Below, one piece after another: positions 1-11,200 of a DNA stretch of 64,000 nucleotides. Every line of letters starts with the position of its first letter. Positions within the stretch are counted from its first letter, which is position 1. The stretch covers positions 68,311 to 132,310 of the forward strand of contig MNCI01038201.1 of assembly GCA_015680685.1 (NCBI GenBank). The letters are read 5' to 3'. A model generated the notes under the pieces. The model ran no database searches, was not told the DNA's origin, and worked only from the letters and a program-made list of their open reading frames with translations. The stretch is from Gnetum montanum (taxonomy: Eukaryota > Streptophyta > Gnetopsida > Gnetales > Gnetaceae). Position numbers and translations under genes: made by a program.

Positions 1-337
1 TAAGATGCATAAGGTGGTGGTTGTGTTGGAGGTATGGGTTGATAGTATTGTGGAGAATGGTATTGTGGTGAGATAGAGTATGTTGGCCCAGTTGAAGAAA
101 CAAGATGTTGAACATGATAAGCATTTGGATTCGGAAAATATGAAGGGTGCCTCTAGTCTAAGGGTGGTCTCCCCCACTATTGGGATTTTTTCCACTCTGA
201 TCAAACATAGTATCTCTGTACGAACTCTGGATGTAACATGTTTTCCCAATGCTCATGTAGATGTAACAATATTGGGCATTGACCCTTGGGGTGATCGTAC
301 AGGCATAGGTTGATTGGCAGTTGAGCACTTATTCCCT

Positions 338-1366
338 TTATTCTTTTTTTTTTGAATGTCTACTATTTCTTCCTACTGCTTGGGTTGTCAAAACTCTATC
401 TCCAATGATGTTGATATATTCTCCACAATTTTGATTTATCCATTCCAACATCTTATTGATCTTTGCCTCAGCTTCTTCTAACAATTGTTGTATTGGTAAA
501 GATGATGTTTCCACCTTAAGAATTTTTGATTTCTCCTTGTTATGATCATGGACCTTTGTTGAGTTGAAATTTTGGTCCCGTTGATATTTTTCAACACTCT
601 CCCATGTAGCTAATTCTCCTTCTTCTTTTGCTACCCTTTGAATAATCTCTTGAATTTGATGGGTTCGTAGGGCATATAGTTGACCTTGGGCATATGTTCC
701 TAAGGTCTCTCTTATTTCATTACGTAGCCCATCGATAATATGGTACATTAGCCTTTCCTCGGAAAACCCATGGCCTGGACTGTTATTTAACAGTGAATAA
801 TATCTTTCTAAGGCCATGTCCAATGGTTCATGTTTTTCTTGTCTCCATCCTTGCATTTGTTTCCTCAAGGATGACACTCTTGCGTAGGTTTGATATTTTT
901 CATTAAAGACTTTTACCATTGTTGACCAACGTCGTATTGAATTTGGTTTTAATGATCTATACCATACTTTAGCTTGGTCAACGAGTGTTATAGGAAAGAG
1001 CTTAAGTTTTTGCCAACTATTATCAATGTTATTCCATGTGCAGGCATCGTAGAAGGCTAGTAAATGTTGATGTGGATCTAAGTCATGACCTCCTGAAAAT
1101 TTGGGAAAGTTCTTTAAATCGAGCCTTGGTAGATGGCTCTCTTTATGATGCCTACGTGAGATTCGAACAACCTCTTGTATTTGCATTAAGCTTGTAGTGT
1201 GCCAGTGGGGGTTCATCCTCATCTTGTAAGTTATGCCTTCGTGTGCTGGGATGACATTTTTTTTGTTCATGTTTATAAGAAACTCCCACTTCAGGTTGTA
1301 TACTCCAAACTTCATCGTCATATAGTTTGTTGGTTCTTCAATGAACTTCCTCACTAAGTGTGGCAT
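338..1366 (-). CDS. gag: Retrotransposon gag (capsid) protein, Athila-like
   Basis: This uninterrupted 342-codon frame is the best-preserved gag in the window. Gag forms the cytoplasmic virus-like particle that holds the element RNA. Residues about 80-230 look like the plant Retrotrans_gag domain: LDLKNFPKFSG, then DPHQHLLAFYDAC, then AKVWYRSL and the FNEKYQTYARVSSLRKQMQG helix. A basic, coiled-coil-like segment with EEAEAKINKMLEWI follows. The frame ends in a run of lysine codons; below it the homologous C-terminus continues in another frame, so a slip in the A-rich run is the likely cause. The corresponding region of Athila-2 (57707-59600) is homologous but broken. The ATG at 1366 gives the longest frame; the true start may be different. 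Confidence 0.8.
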   Translation of the reverse strand: MPHLVRKFIEEPTNYMTMKFGVYNLKWEFLINMNKKNVIPAHEGITYKMRMNPHWHTTSLMQIQEVVRISRRHHKESHLPRLDLKNFPKFSGGHDLDPHQHLLAFYDACTWNNIDNSWQKLKLFPITLVDQAKVWYRSLKPNSIRRWSTMVKVFNEKYQTYARVSSLRKQMQGWRQEKHEPLDMALERYYSLLNNSPGHGFSEERLMYHIIDGLRNEIRETLGTYAQGQLYALRTHQIQEIIQRVAKEEGELATWESVEKYQRDQNFNSTKVHDHNKEKSKILKVETSSLPIQQLLEEAEAKINKMLEWINQNCGEYINIIGDRVLTTQAVGRNSRHSKKKE

Positions 1367-1503
1367 TACCGTGTTCTTGTAGGAGAGGCATTGTTGTGTG
1401 TGAATTTATGTGACTTCCTATAATTACTTCTTTTTAAGATATATATCATTAAGTTCTTTACAGAGACCTTGTATGATATAACTAATCTAGATAACTAGCA
1501 TCG

Positions 1504-1521
1504 TCCTCAGCAATGGCACCA
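1504..1521 (-). other. Primer-binding site, tRNA-Asp type
   Basis: The minus strand reads TGGTGCCATTGCTGAGGA directly inside the LTR. It matches the Athila-type tRNA-Asp PBS TGGCGCCGTTGCCGGGGA at 14 of 18 bases. All four differences are C-to-T or G-to-A changes, three of them in CpG. Confidence 0.75.
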
Positions 1522-1522
1522 A

Positions 1523-2466
1523 TGATGAGTGGAGAGGTACCCCTACACTCAACCATATGAAACGAGTGTCGCACGCATGATCCAGTCGAACTCCACAGAC
1601 GGACTAGTTGTGGCACCTAGACAGCTATCCTTAGGTCGCAGTTTGCTATCTTCCCACCTGGACTAGTATTATATTTGGCACGTATGGTTTAGTGCAAACT
1701 GAGATGTATGATGTGTTCCTAATTCTATGCTACTCCTGAAGGCATTGGAAAATAATATTTAACTAAGCTAAGCTAGGAGGAAAAGGGTAAGAGAATCTAA
1801 TCTAGCCTAAGTGCGATGAGCAACCGATTCCTTGATCAACTGTACACATCTTGGACCTCATGCACAACTACCATAGGGATTACCAAGTGTAGATCCTAGG
1901 TACGCCACTGGGATTACCAAGTGCAAATCCTAGATACGCCACTAGGTTACCAAGCGTAGATCCTAGATATGCCACTGGGCTACCAAGTAGTCACACTTAA
2001 ATGCTCGTAATAAAGTTGTACTCATTCTACGTTCTAGGAGTTTAAGGGTGAGAGAGAAAAAAAATTAAATAACATTAAATAAATAAACAAATAAATAAAT
2101 AACAAAGTGAATGTTGCAATGATGAAGTAATCTCGATCTTTATTGCTAGTCATGTGCATGTCCAAGTACATCACACTCGAATAAAGACATTGTACAATTA
2201 CATTCACCACACTAAGGGCAAACACAGGAAAAATAATCTAACTCTGGAGGGATCAAACTGCTAGAGCTTCACTACTTCTAACTCCTAATTTTTCAAACAA
2301 GGGAGAGCTGCCTCTTATTTATAGATATGGCAGCAGACTACAATATCACGTACACGATATTGTAGGAAAAACGTGATATTGCATACGTGATATCGCGACC
2401 TATGCGAATCACGTCTAATAAATCATTTTGTCTAAAAGGTTGAAATCTATAGGAAATGACTCTTCA
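1523..2466 (-). repeat. LTR of left Athila-like element (944 bp)
   Basis: The LTR end next to the PBS is CTCATCA on the minus strand. The other end is inferred at 2466, where the plus strand has CTCTTCA, one base from the expected CTCATCA and at the spacing predicted from the TATA box. A TATA box (TATAAATA, minus strand) lies near 2317-2327. The internal order (CTTGGTAATCCC boxes, then the PBS-proximal block) matches the plus-strand Athila LTRs, although the sequence is diverged. The upstream part holds a perfect 10-bp inverted repeat (2338-2365). Confidence 0.7.
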
Positions 2467-3906
2467 TTTGTTGAAAATGGTTTTTAAAAACAAAAGTTAT
2501 GTCTTTTGCTGTTCAGAACCTAGGTGCAAAAAAACAAGAATTCTCAAGAGGTCACCCATTCCAATACTACTCCAAGGTGAGCATGCATAATTTTAAAGTT
2601 TTTATTTCACATGTTGCCAATGCACCAAATTTCATTTTGAAATTTATTTTTTTCCATTCTTAATTTAAACTTAACAATCTTCTGGTAAAGATTTTTAAAT
2701 TCTTTGTTAGTTGACAAAAAAATTGAAATGTCCATTAGTTGACATAAATTTTGAAATCTCCATCGAGTGATGGAAATTTTTTTCGATCAATTTTATAGAG
2801 TAGGAATGATGGTAGGAGAAAATGAAATGCTAGTAGTGGGCCTAGATAGTGCTAAGGTAGTACAGGATGATGCTAGATGGCATGCATTAGGCAACAAAGC
2901 ATACAAAGGAAAAAGGTGACAGTGGGCGATCTTGGGGATGTAGTGTGAACATCTTTCTAGCTTATTTGGCCTAGATGGAGGCCTACACAGCCCACATGAG
3001 GACTTCCTTAACCCCAAGTAGGCCAATGTGGGCCATGCAAGGCCTACATGATCCCAAGAGGGACTTACATGGCCCATGCAAGGGCTATGTAGCCTGAATG
3101 GAGCCAATGTATGTTGTTCTAGTGAAGGTTTTTAGTAGGCCAAAGGGTGCTAGAAGGGACTATTATTAGTAGCATTTTCAATGCCCATAGAGCACAAAAA
3201 TATGTCATTATCCATGATTCCATCGATATCCATAGAGTATCAAAAGAGGTCATTTTCCACAATGCTGTCAATGTCTACGGAGCACTGAAAGAGATTATTA
3301 TCCATGGATGTCATGGAAAATATCAAATATACATTATATTAGACATTATTCATAAAAAATATAATATAAAAAATCTCAAATATATGTAACATTTAACATT
3401 ATGCATTAAATAAATAACTGGGAAAATGCAGGAAGAGAAAGAAAAGAATGCTTTATTGATATGAAATAGTGTATATCGATCATGCTCTGAGAGTGTTCCT
3501 TGGGATTTTCTTTGGCATCTATTGCCCTTAGAGGCAATCCAGCACTACCACCATGGTTAGGCCTATAACCTAGCTAGAAGGAATGGCCAGTTCTTTTCCT
3601 ATCCCGCTTCACCCTACTCTATGATTTGCCTATATAGGCTCTGCCACTCCATGCTAGCATGACCTCTAAGCCCAAAGATAAATGCCTTAGGTCAAACCCC
3701 CAAAGGTTACCTCAAGAGACACATCCATTATTTCAATATGCCCTTTTGGATCTTGTTACCATAACAATAACACTTGTTATGAAGAGACACCATTTTCATT
3801 ATGCAAGTTGGGAATGGGGACATCAAAATAATGATTTGGCTAATAATCCTCCACAAAAAAGACCTTCATTTCTTTAGCATTCATATCCTTTAAGTGATGT
3901 TAATTA
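2467..3906. other. Unassigned DNA between two Athila-like elements
   Basis: No convincing gene is seen. The stretch is AT-rich to about 2790, then has repeated GGCCTACATGG-like words (2940-3110). A 45-bp tandem repeat follows at 3204-3293. Short frames here lack any recognisable motif. It may be host DNA, or an older repeat into which the flanking elements inserted. Confidence 0.5.
3204..3293. repeat. 45-bp tandem repeat, two full units plus partial flanks
   Basis: Units at 3204-3248 and 3249-3293 share the frame GTCATT..TCCA....TC..T...ATAGAG and end in AAGAG. A partial third unit (ATTATTATCCATGGATGTCATGG in part) begins at 3294 and a degenerate one precedes 3204. The unit length is a multiple of three, which is why a short frame (3147-3389) stays open; coding potential is not otherwise supported. 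Confidence 0.6.
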
Positions 3907-3911
3907 TAAGT
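3907..3911. other. Target-site duplication of Athila-1, left copy
   Basis: ATAAG lies immediately before the TGATGAG terminus. The same ATAAG follows the CTCATCA terminus at 54967-54971. This pairs the two LTRs as one insertion 51 kb apart. Confidence 0.8.
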
Positions 3912-4846
3912 GATGAGTTGTGTTTAGTTGGTTGCATTGACAAGGCTTCATTGACACGGTCTTGTCGACTAGGCCTTGTTGATGAGGCCTACTCGATGCA
4001 TCTTACCATGCATCAATGAGGCCCCATCAACATCATGTTTCTTTTTTACTATAAATATGCACCTGTAGCCACATTTATGGCAATAATATATTGTAGTTGC
4101 AATAAAGCTCTTAATATTTTTCCATTTGAAAGCTAGAATTTTTCCCCCAAGTACCTGTAGTAGGAGTCATTAAGTGTACAGATATTTATTGAGCATTGTT
4201 ATACCTAAGCACAACAGTGTGTGCAGCAATAAAGATAAGCTTTCTAATAAACCTTGCAACACTTTGGATAGATTAGCTATTTCATTTATGCATTTAATGT
4301 TTTTAATTATTTATTAAATGTCTTCAATTAGTTATTAAATATTTTCTAGTTATTACATTAATGAAGCAATTAAGCTAGATAGATTACACACATAAGTACA
4401 ACTACTTCGAGCATAACATGTATTCACTTGGTAATCCCTGTAGTGTTATTGCTTGGTACACCCAATAGTGTAGCACTTGGTTGCCTAGCAATGGATACAT
4501 GGGTTCAAGACATGTATGGAAAGTGGGATAAGATTATTATGTTAGGAATAGTTAAATTCTAGTTAATTAGTTAATTTAGGCTACTTAATCCAATTCCTTT
4601 TATCTACATTTTGAAGATCAAACTATAAAACATAAAATGATAAAAATTGGATGCCTCAATTACACTTAATCCTACCAACATATGTCATGAGTGTAATTGG
4701 GAAGATAATGATTGAACTTAAGGCAAGATTCACTTTCTAAAGGACTAGTGCACAGGAAATGATAAAGTCCACAAAATTTGACTAGATCACGTGAGAACGC
4801 TTTGTGATTTGTATGGTTGGACATAGAGGTACCTCATCACTCATCA
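3912..4846 (+). repeat. 5' LTR of Athila-1 (935 bp)
   Basis: Begins TGATGAG and ends CTCATCA, a 7-bp terminal inverted repeat. A TATA box (CTATAAATA) is at 4049-4057. Upstream of it are GAGGCC/GGCCTC inverted motifs. Boxes around 4430-4500 (CTTGGTAATCCC, CTTGGTACACCC) are shared with the other Athila LTRs. Confidence 0.85.
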
Positions 4847-4847
4847 T

Positions 4848-4865
4848 TGGCAACATTGTTGGGGA
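4848..4865 (+). other. Primer-binding site of Athila-1
   Basis: TGGCAACATTGTTGGGGA follows the LTR after one base. It is a decayed form of the tRNA-Asp PBS used by Athila elements. Most changes are transitions. Confidence 0.7.
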
Positions 4866-5001
4866 CCTTATTTGTGGAACATGTGCTATTTAAGTCTAAG
4901 TGAACACCACTAATATCATTCTATGAACCTAAAAGTCCATATTATCCCCACTATACATAGAATTATAAAAGCATACTAATAATTTTATTTTATTTTGCAA
5001 A

Positions 5002-5379
5002 ATATCTTCTTCTGACAAGCACAAAGATAGCAAACCACCAATCCCACAAGAGTGCAAGGTGGTATACACTCATCTAGATGAGTTTGTGCTAAACTTCACC
5101 TTCATCCTAAAACAAGATGGTCAGTTGTGATGGTGTGATATGGATGGCAACATCATCTTGACCCCTGATCGATCTATATCCAAGATGTTGTATAAAAATC
5201 TTAAGAAGTTGGGCATCTTAGATCTTCATGATGAATACATCATGAATGGTTATGACACTTAAAACTACTATCCCACCAAAACACAATGCAAACAAGATTG
5301 ATGTAAATAGAAGCTCCATGAGGCTACAAAGGCAAAACGTTATACTAATCCCTTGTTCCTACTAAATTAAGATGACAAT
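5002..5379 (+). pseudogene. gag: gag N-terminal fragment of Athila-1
   Basis: Homologous to the start of gag in Athila-2 (57707 onward): SS.KHKD.KPPIPQECKVVYTH, then KKLGI.DLH.EY and NPLFLLN. The start codon that is ATG in Athila-2 is ATA here (5002-5004), and there are in-frame stops, for example within DGQL*WCDMDG. The fragment stops abruptly at 5379, where the Tat array begins with its LTR terminus. The downstream part of gag and the protease are not found on the far side of the insertion. It cannot make a protein. Confidence 0.75.
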
Positions 5380-6700
5380 TGTAACGATGGAAAATGTCGA
5401 TCACTAGAAATACCGAGCAAAGATCCATGTACACAGTCTTAACCATGGATCCGTGCGAGGGTCATGCTAGAGAAAACGGATCTGAGGTGCCCTGAACGGT
5501 CTTATTCAATCAGACAGGGACTTACTTGATTAGTAAATTATCGAATATCATGATATTATATTATATATATATATTTCATGAAATGAATTAATTTAGTGAG
5601 TCATAGAAGGAGTAGAAAACAATGTAAAGAACTTGAAATAACGATAATGTCAACACAACAAGGAAGATCAAATTTAGAAAAGATGCGTAATTCTAAGATT
5701 TATGATTTGACTAGAAAGTTGAATATATTGCATACAACGTTTCAATGGCAGAATTCACTTATCTTTATGCAAAGCATACATGAAACAATAAGAAAACTGT
5801 TTAAAAGGGAGAACAGAATGAAGGTTGATCTACCTCGTAAGCCAAAAGTGGAATGCAAGGAAGGTCAAGCCTGGATGTCTATCGATCAACTGTTTCTGAT
5901 CAATAAACCTTGTCAATCATACCAGAAGATCTTTCGATCTCTGATCTACTCCTTTTTCCCTCAGTAATCTTTGCTTAAAGCTGCTAATGATCGCTAATGA
6001 AGAGGATAATGTTTTCGTCGAGAAGACTGATCGCTCCCGTTGCCAATGCTCAAACAATGCCTTATGTCCTTCAAAAGAAGAAAATCCCCCCCCCCCCTTT
6101 TTTCTTCATCAACTGGGGTATTTATAAGTTCAGCATCATATGGGAAGGCACGGTCTTGATGACACATGTCTCAAACATTCAAAACACCGTTGACTTGACA
6201 AATTTTATGTTAAAGCTGGTCATGCCACATTACATCTTGGGGGCGAGGTGCGTTGTAAACCACTCTTGCTAAAACCGCCTCATGATTATGCTACAATACG
6301 CTGATGAGAATATTGCCACACATGGATAACAAGTGCATGTCTAGTACTACCTTAGTTGACTTTATATTGTATTATGCTCGTTTATGCTGTGTAGTGTAGC
6401 AGAGCATAATTTGATGAATTCCACATGTGTTACACTTATTTATGCTACAGAGCATAATAGAGTGTAAAAGTGGTTAAATCAGGCCATTTTTTGCACTTAT
6501 TTATGCCACAAAGTGTAATAGAGAGTAAAATGGTCAACTTTTCAGCGTGTTACACTTACTTATGCTGCATAGCATAATAAAGCATAAAACGAACAATCTG
6601 TCGTGCTTCTTTTGACATTGACTTTGATTTCTCCGAGGCTCATTACGCTACTTTGCGTAATGGAGCATGAATACAGTCCTGATCAAAAGACTTGGTGGAA
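5380..6700 (-). repeat. Left LTR of the Tat A array, 5' end deleted
   Basis: Begins TGTAACGATGG at the border with Athila-1 gag and matches the shared LTR (20762 onward, resuming at 38829). A minus-strand TATA (TATAAATA) is at 6119-6126. Between about 6310 and 6600 are three 58-63-bp tandem units, each with a TATGCT..AGCATA palindrome. The 309 bp that would complete the LTR, the polypurine tract and about 156 bp of 3' UTR are missing at a GGAA microhomology (6697-6700). Confidence 0.75.
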
Positions 6701-8250
6701 TTCTTACAGAAGCGAATTGAGGGAATTTCAGAGAAGATTCTAGTGGGTGAGTATAGCTTTTTGCAAACAAGTCATGAGGCATTCTCCTGCGATTGCATTT
6801 GCATGGAGTTATACCGTCATATTGTAGATAAAGGGGCTTGCAAGGATAAGTTGTATTACGTCTGCATGGCCTAGATGAGTTGTTTTTCATCCATTTTGGC
6901 AGCTTTTTTTTTGTGCCCACTAGGCGAGTTGTGTTGCGCCAGTTCATGGACTTGATTGTAATGCAGAAGCGGAAAGCGTATGTTGTGTATTCACATTTTG
7001 TACAAGGAAAGTAGATGGAATGGCCAAGGAGGGGAATAGGAACAAGAGGTTGGATTATGAGGAAGACAGGGTTGCACTCCTAAGTAGACAGGATGACCTG
7101 AGTGGCCATCTCAAAATGCTATCTATACTTCACTGCTCTGGTGAACGTACTTTTGAACGACGTCCTCATAGCAACTAACCTGCAATCAAAAAAGAAAAGA
7201 GTGGACACCATTGCTCAGCTGAATCGCCAGAGAAGTTGTTGAAACAAGTACTGTCCAAGGCGAGAAGGAGTGAGCAGGCCATGGATAAGGGACCGCAGCA
7301 AGAGGCAAGGGTCCCAATGTTGATGCTCAGCCTAGCAAGTCATTGTCAACCATCAGACTCATCACACCAAACTGGTTATGCAAATAACCAACTAGATGAA
7401 TCTATAAAGTTGGAGTTTGATAGCAATGATGATCGGAGATCCCCAAGGCTGTGGCTAATGAGAACTCCCTTGGGGCTTCGGACGGCAAAACTGACCTCTC
7501 AAAAGTACCATCACTGAAATGGTCGCAGTAACGGTATCTCCAAGGGATCAGTAGTATGCTTTTCGGCATATCCGAGGAATCAGCAGAATGCCCGCGAGGT
7601 AGTGATGCTGGGGCTATCCCAACATCCCACCCTGTTCGTTTTGCAGCCACGCAGAGACATTTATGCTTGCTTGATTCATATGTTGGCGGTTTGTAGGTCC
7701 CATTTTTAAGTCCTGGTAGATTGTTGTTACTGGTTTTAAGTCCCAGTAGACCATGGTCCCAGTTTAAAGTCTAGGAAAACTGAAAAATGCTAGTTTTACA
7801 TCGTAGCGAACGGTGGTAGAGCTGATTTATTATCTTAGCAGACCATGCTGTGGATGTCAGTTTCATGTCATGACCCAGGGACAAGTCTGTGCTGGTTTTA
7901 CGTCTCAGCAGATGGGTGCTTACCTTTGCCAGTTTTATGTCATGGCGGACAGCCAGTGCCAGTTTAGCGTCGTGGTGGACGCGTAGGAAATGCCAGTTTT
8001 ATGTCTTGGTGGACCTATACAACACTGCTAGTTTTACGTCGTAGCAGACGATTACAATTTGCTAGTTTTACGTCATGGTGGACGATCGTTGCCAGTTCAG
8101 TGTCGTGGCAAACACATGCAGAAAGTGCCAGTTTTACGTCGTAGTGGACGATCATTGCTAGTTTAGTGTCATGACGGACGTGTGTGGAGAGTGCCAGTTT
8201 TACGTCATAGTGAATGATCATTGTGCCTAATGTTAACACTAGATATGAAG
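6701..8250 (-). other. 3' untranslated region of Tat element A
   Basis: Collinear with 40298-41847 of A'. The first kilobase has no recognised feature and only short frames that differ between the two copies. The portion next to integrase (7703-8218) is a hairpin-repeat array, listed separately. A long, repeat-rich 3' UTR is usual for the Tat lineage. Confidence 0.65.
7703..8218 (-). repeat. Hairpin-tail repeat array in A 3' UTR (about 15 copies)
   Basis: On the plus strand units read (C)CAGTTTTA, then CGTC, six bases, GACG. In element sense this is GTC-N6-GAC followed by GTAAAACTGGCA. Outer stem bases covary: TGTC/GACA near 7937, GCGTC/GACGC near 7967, CGTC/GACG near 8037 and 8071. Spacing is irregular (about 25-45 bp), so it is not a simple satellite. 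Confidence 0.75.
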
Positions 8251-11200
8251 CTAGATGTAGCACTGCTTCAGGTATATATGGTTCACAGAATTTTATAACT
8301 CGTTGCCGTTGATGTCTGCTAGCTTGAATGCACCATTGCCATACACGCTGGCTACTAAGAAAGGGCTCTCCCAATTTGCAGAGAATTTGCCTACTGGTTC
8401 ACAAACGACCTTAAGAACCAAATCTCCTTTCTTGATTGAAGGTTGTTGAAGATTATGACGGTGCTTTTGCCTCTGCTTATCTTGATACTTTTCGATGGTA
8501 TCAAGCATCTGTATTCACTTCTCCTCTACTGAGTCCAAATCCATGATCTAAGACTTGGTGTGTTGAGCATCATTTATAATTGTGGAGAGGACCATCCATA
8601 GAGAAGGAACTTGTAATTCAAGGGGCAGTACTGCCTCAGATCCATAGACTAGGCTATAGGGTGTACTGTCTGTAGTTGTTCTACATGTCGTATGATACGC
8701 CCATAGCACATAGAGGATCTTTTCATGCCATCATCTTTTCTTACTATCGAGCATTTTCTTGAGCAAATTGATAATGACCTTATTCATTGCTTCAGCTTGA
8801 CCATTTTCTTGCGGGTAATAAGGTGAGGAATAATATTTTTTGATACCAAGGCTATCACAAAAAGATTTGGTTTCGACACTACTAAATTGTGGCCCATTGT
8901 TAGTCACGATAGTCATCGGGAGGCCAAATCTAGTAACGATGTTGTCCAAAATGAAATGGTAGACCTGTTGAGATGTGATCTTTCACAAAGGGATGGCTTC
9001 AACCCACTTCGTAAAATATTTGGTAGCAGTGATTATGAAGTTGTGCCCTATGGAAGATTTTGGTGTGATAGGCCCTATAATGTCTAATCCCCATCATTGG
9101 AAGGGCCATGTAATCTGCGTCTTGTGTAGTTCCATAGGAGACACATGTCTAAGGTTCACGTAACGCTGACACGTGTCACACGTTTTAACCTTTGTAATAT
9201 AGTTTTTTTCCATATATGGACAATAATACCCTAAACGACGGATTTTAGTGACAATGGTCCCTTGTAAACTTCGCCGACTATATGTTGTGCTTGGTCTTTG
9301 TTAACGCAGGTAAGCAATACTCCATCAAAAGAGCATCTACAAAGGGTACTATCTCCCATGATGAAGTATTGCTTAGCTTTCTTGCGGATTGCATCTTTTT
9401 GTGCGTGCGTTAGCTCGTGTGGTGGTTCGCCATGCAGAAGGTAAGTTTTAATGTTATCGTACCATTCTGGCATTCCATCCGCGAGCAGTGAAAATATTTG
9501 CGCCGTCTGAATGACAGGATCTACACACTCTATCATTAAGGTAGGACAAGTGTCAAATAGGTGCGGTGGCACATTCACTGCTAATGTAGCCAGTGCATTG
9601 GCTATCATGTTGTCATTTTGAGGCACGTGTTGGGCATTGGTTGCTGTGAACTGCTTCAGAAGATCTTTAGCCATATCGCAGTAGGGCTATAAATGTATAG
9701 CCTTGCAGGTGTAGACTCCTGTGATTTGATTTATCATGAGCATCAAATCTCCCCTAATCACCAGGTGTTAAACGTTAAGCTCTCTGGCTATTAATAATCC
9801 CCTGAGGAGCCCCTAGTACTCTGCCACGTTGTTCGTACAGGGGAAGGCCAAGCGGTAGGCGTACAGACGTACATCCTTAGGTGATAGCGCAATGACCATG
9901 GCGGCACTGCCGCCTCTAGTGGTTGAAGCTCTTTCAAAATGTAACGTTGCTTCAAGGCCTGTTAGAACAGGGCTTAGACTATGTATATGTTTGTTGGGAA
10001 ATTTAGGCTCTATCGTCGCCTGACTGTCAATAGGTGATGTCATTAGTTGATCGGCTATCACTTGGCCTTTCGTGGAAGATTGGCCAATGTAATCCAAATC
10101 AAATTCTACCCTAATAGCTTTCCAACAAGCTATCTTACTACTTTCATATAGGTTGTGCGTAATAGCTCTCAGGATGTTATTCTTGCAAATTATATTGACT
10201 TTCCTATGGAAGAGATAGTGTCTATAGTTTTTGAGTGCAAACACTAACGCTAAATAATTATGCTCTACTTCATTATACCTCATTTCATATGCACATAGAG
10301 CATGACTCAAGTAGTGGATGGGTACTTATGACCCATCACCTATCTTTTGATAGAGTAATGCAGCTAGGGATACGTCTGAGCTTGCGAGGTAAATGTAGAA
10401 CGGCAGATCCCTTTGTCGCAAGAATACTGTTGGCAAGCATTGAAGTTCTTGTTTCAAGCTGTCAAATGCACGCTGAAAATTGTCTATCCATTCAAAATTA
10501 ACCCCCTTCTTAAGCAGATGCTGCATAGGTGTAATTTATCTGTTAATTTTAAGATGAACCGCCTAATAAAATATAACCGCCCTTGCAACCCACGTAATTG
10601 CTTGAGACTTGTAGGGGCTGTCAACTCAGCAATGGCCTTGACCTTGTCAGGGTCTACTTCTATTACAGTTTCCGATACCACAAACCCCAGCATGTGTCCG
10701 GTTTTGACTCCGAATACGCATTTTTTTGGATTGAGCCGGAGGTCATATTTAGATCATCTTTTAAGGACTAACTCTAGGTCCTCTGAATGATCTTCCAACC
10801 TTACAAACTTAACAGCTATATCGTCAACATAATCATTCAGTCTTCCTAGGAGATAATCACTAAAGATGTATGTCATAGCTCGTTGATACGTAGCTTCGGA
10901 ATTTTTTAAACCAAAAGGCATCATAGTGTAACAGAAGGTCCCCTAGGGTGTCATGAATGTTGTGGTCAGCTGGTGTTCTAGGTTGATGCGAATCTGATTA
11001 TAGCCTAAAAAATCATCCATGAAGGATAAAAGTGCATTCCCAGCGGTTGTATCTACTAGTTGGTTGATACTCGGTAGCGGGATGTTGTCCTTGATTCTGG
11101 CTTTGTTCAAGTCCCAGAAGTCTATGTTGATGCATATCCCTCTGGTCTTCTTAGGGACAACTACAATGTTAGATACCCAGTTTGAGTAATCAACCGCACG

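Larger units (their letters stand above)
1..2466 (-). mobile_element. Athila-like Ty3/gypsy element, 5' part, runs off left edge
   Basis: Reading leftward on the minus strand there is an LTR (2466-1523), a tRNA-Asp-type primer-binding site (1521-1504), an untranslated leader and then gag (1366 onward). Below 338 the gag C-terminus continues out of frame: the minus strand of 1-337 still encodes a DHPKG segment and a Pro/Tyr/Gln-rich tail resembling the one in the Athila-2 copy near 59400-59560. Protease and pol would lie beyond the left edge. The PBS sequence and gag type place it in the Athila lineage (inference from family knowledge). Confidence 0.75.

Noticed and set aside
3659-3877. Open frame of 72 codons before Athila-1
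   Set aside because: No motif, no homologue among the repeats, and ordinary length by chance in this composition.
5596-5967. 123-codon frame in the left Tat LTR
   Set aside because: It lies wholly within the LTR, begins before the TATA in the other orientation, and the copy in the shared LTR has a different frame structure.
7703-8218. Regularly recurring short motif with inverted repeats, superficially like a CRISPR array
   Set aside because: Units are diverged, spacing is irregular and there are no unique spacers or cas genes. The context is a plant retrotransposon 3' UTR.
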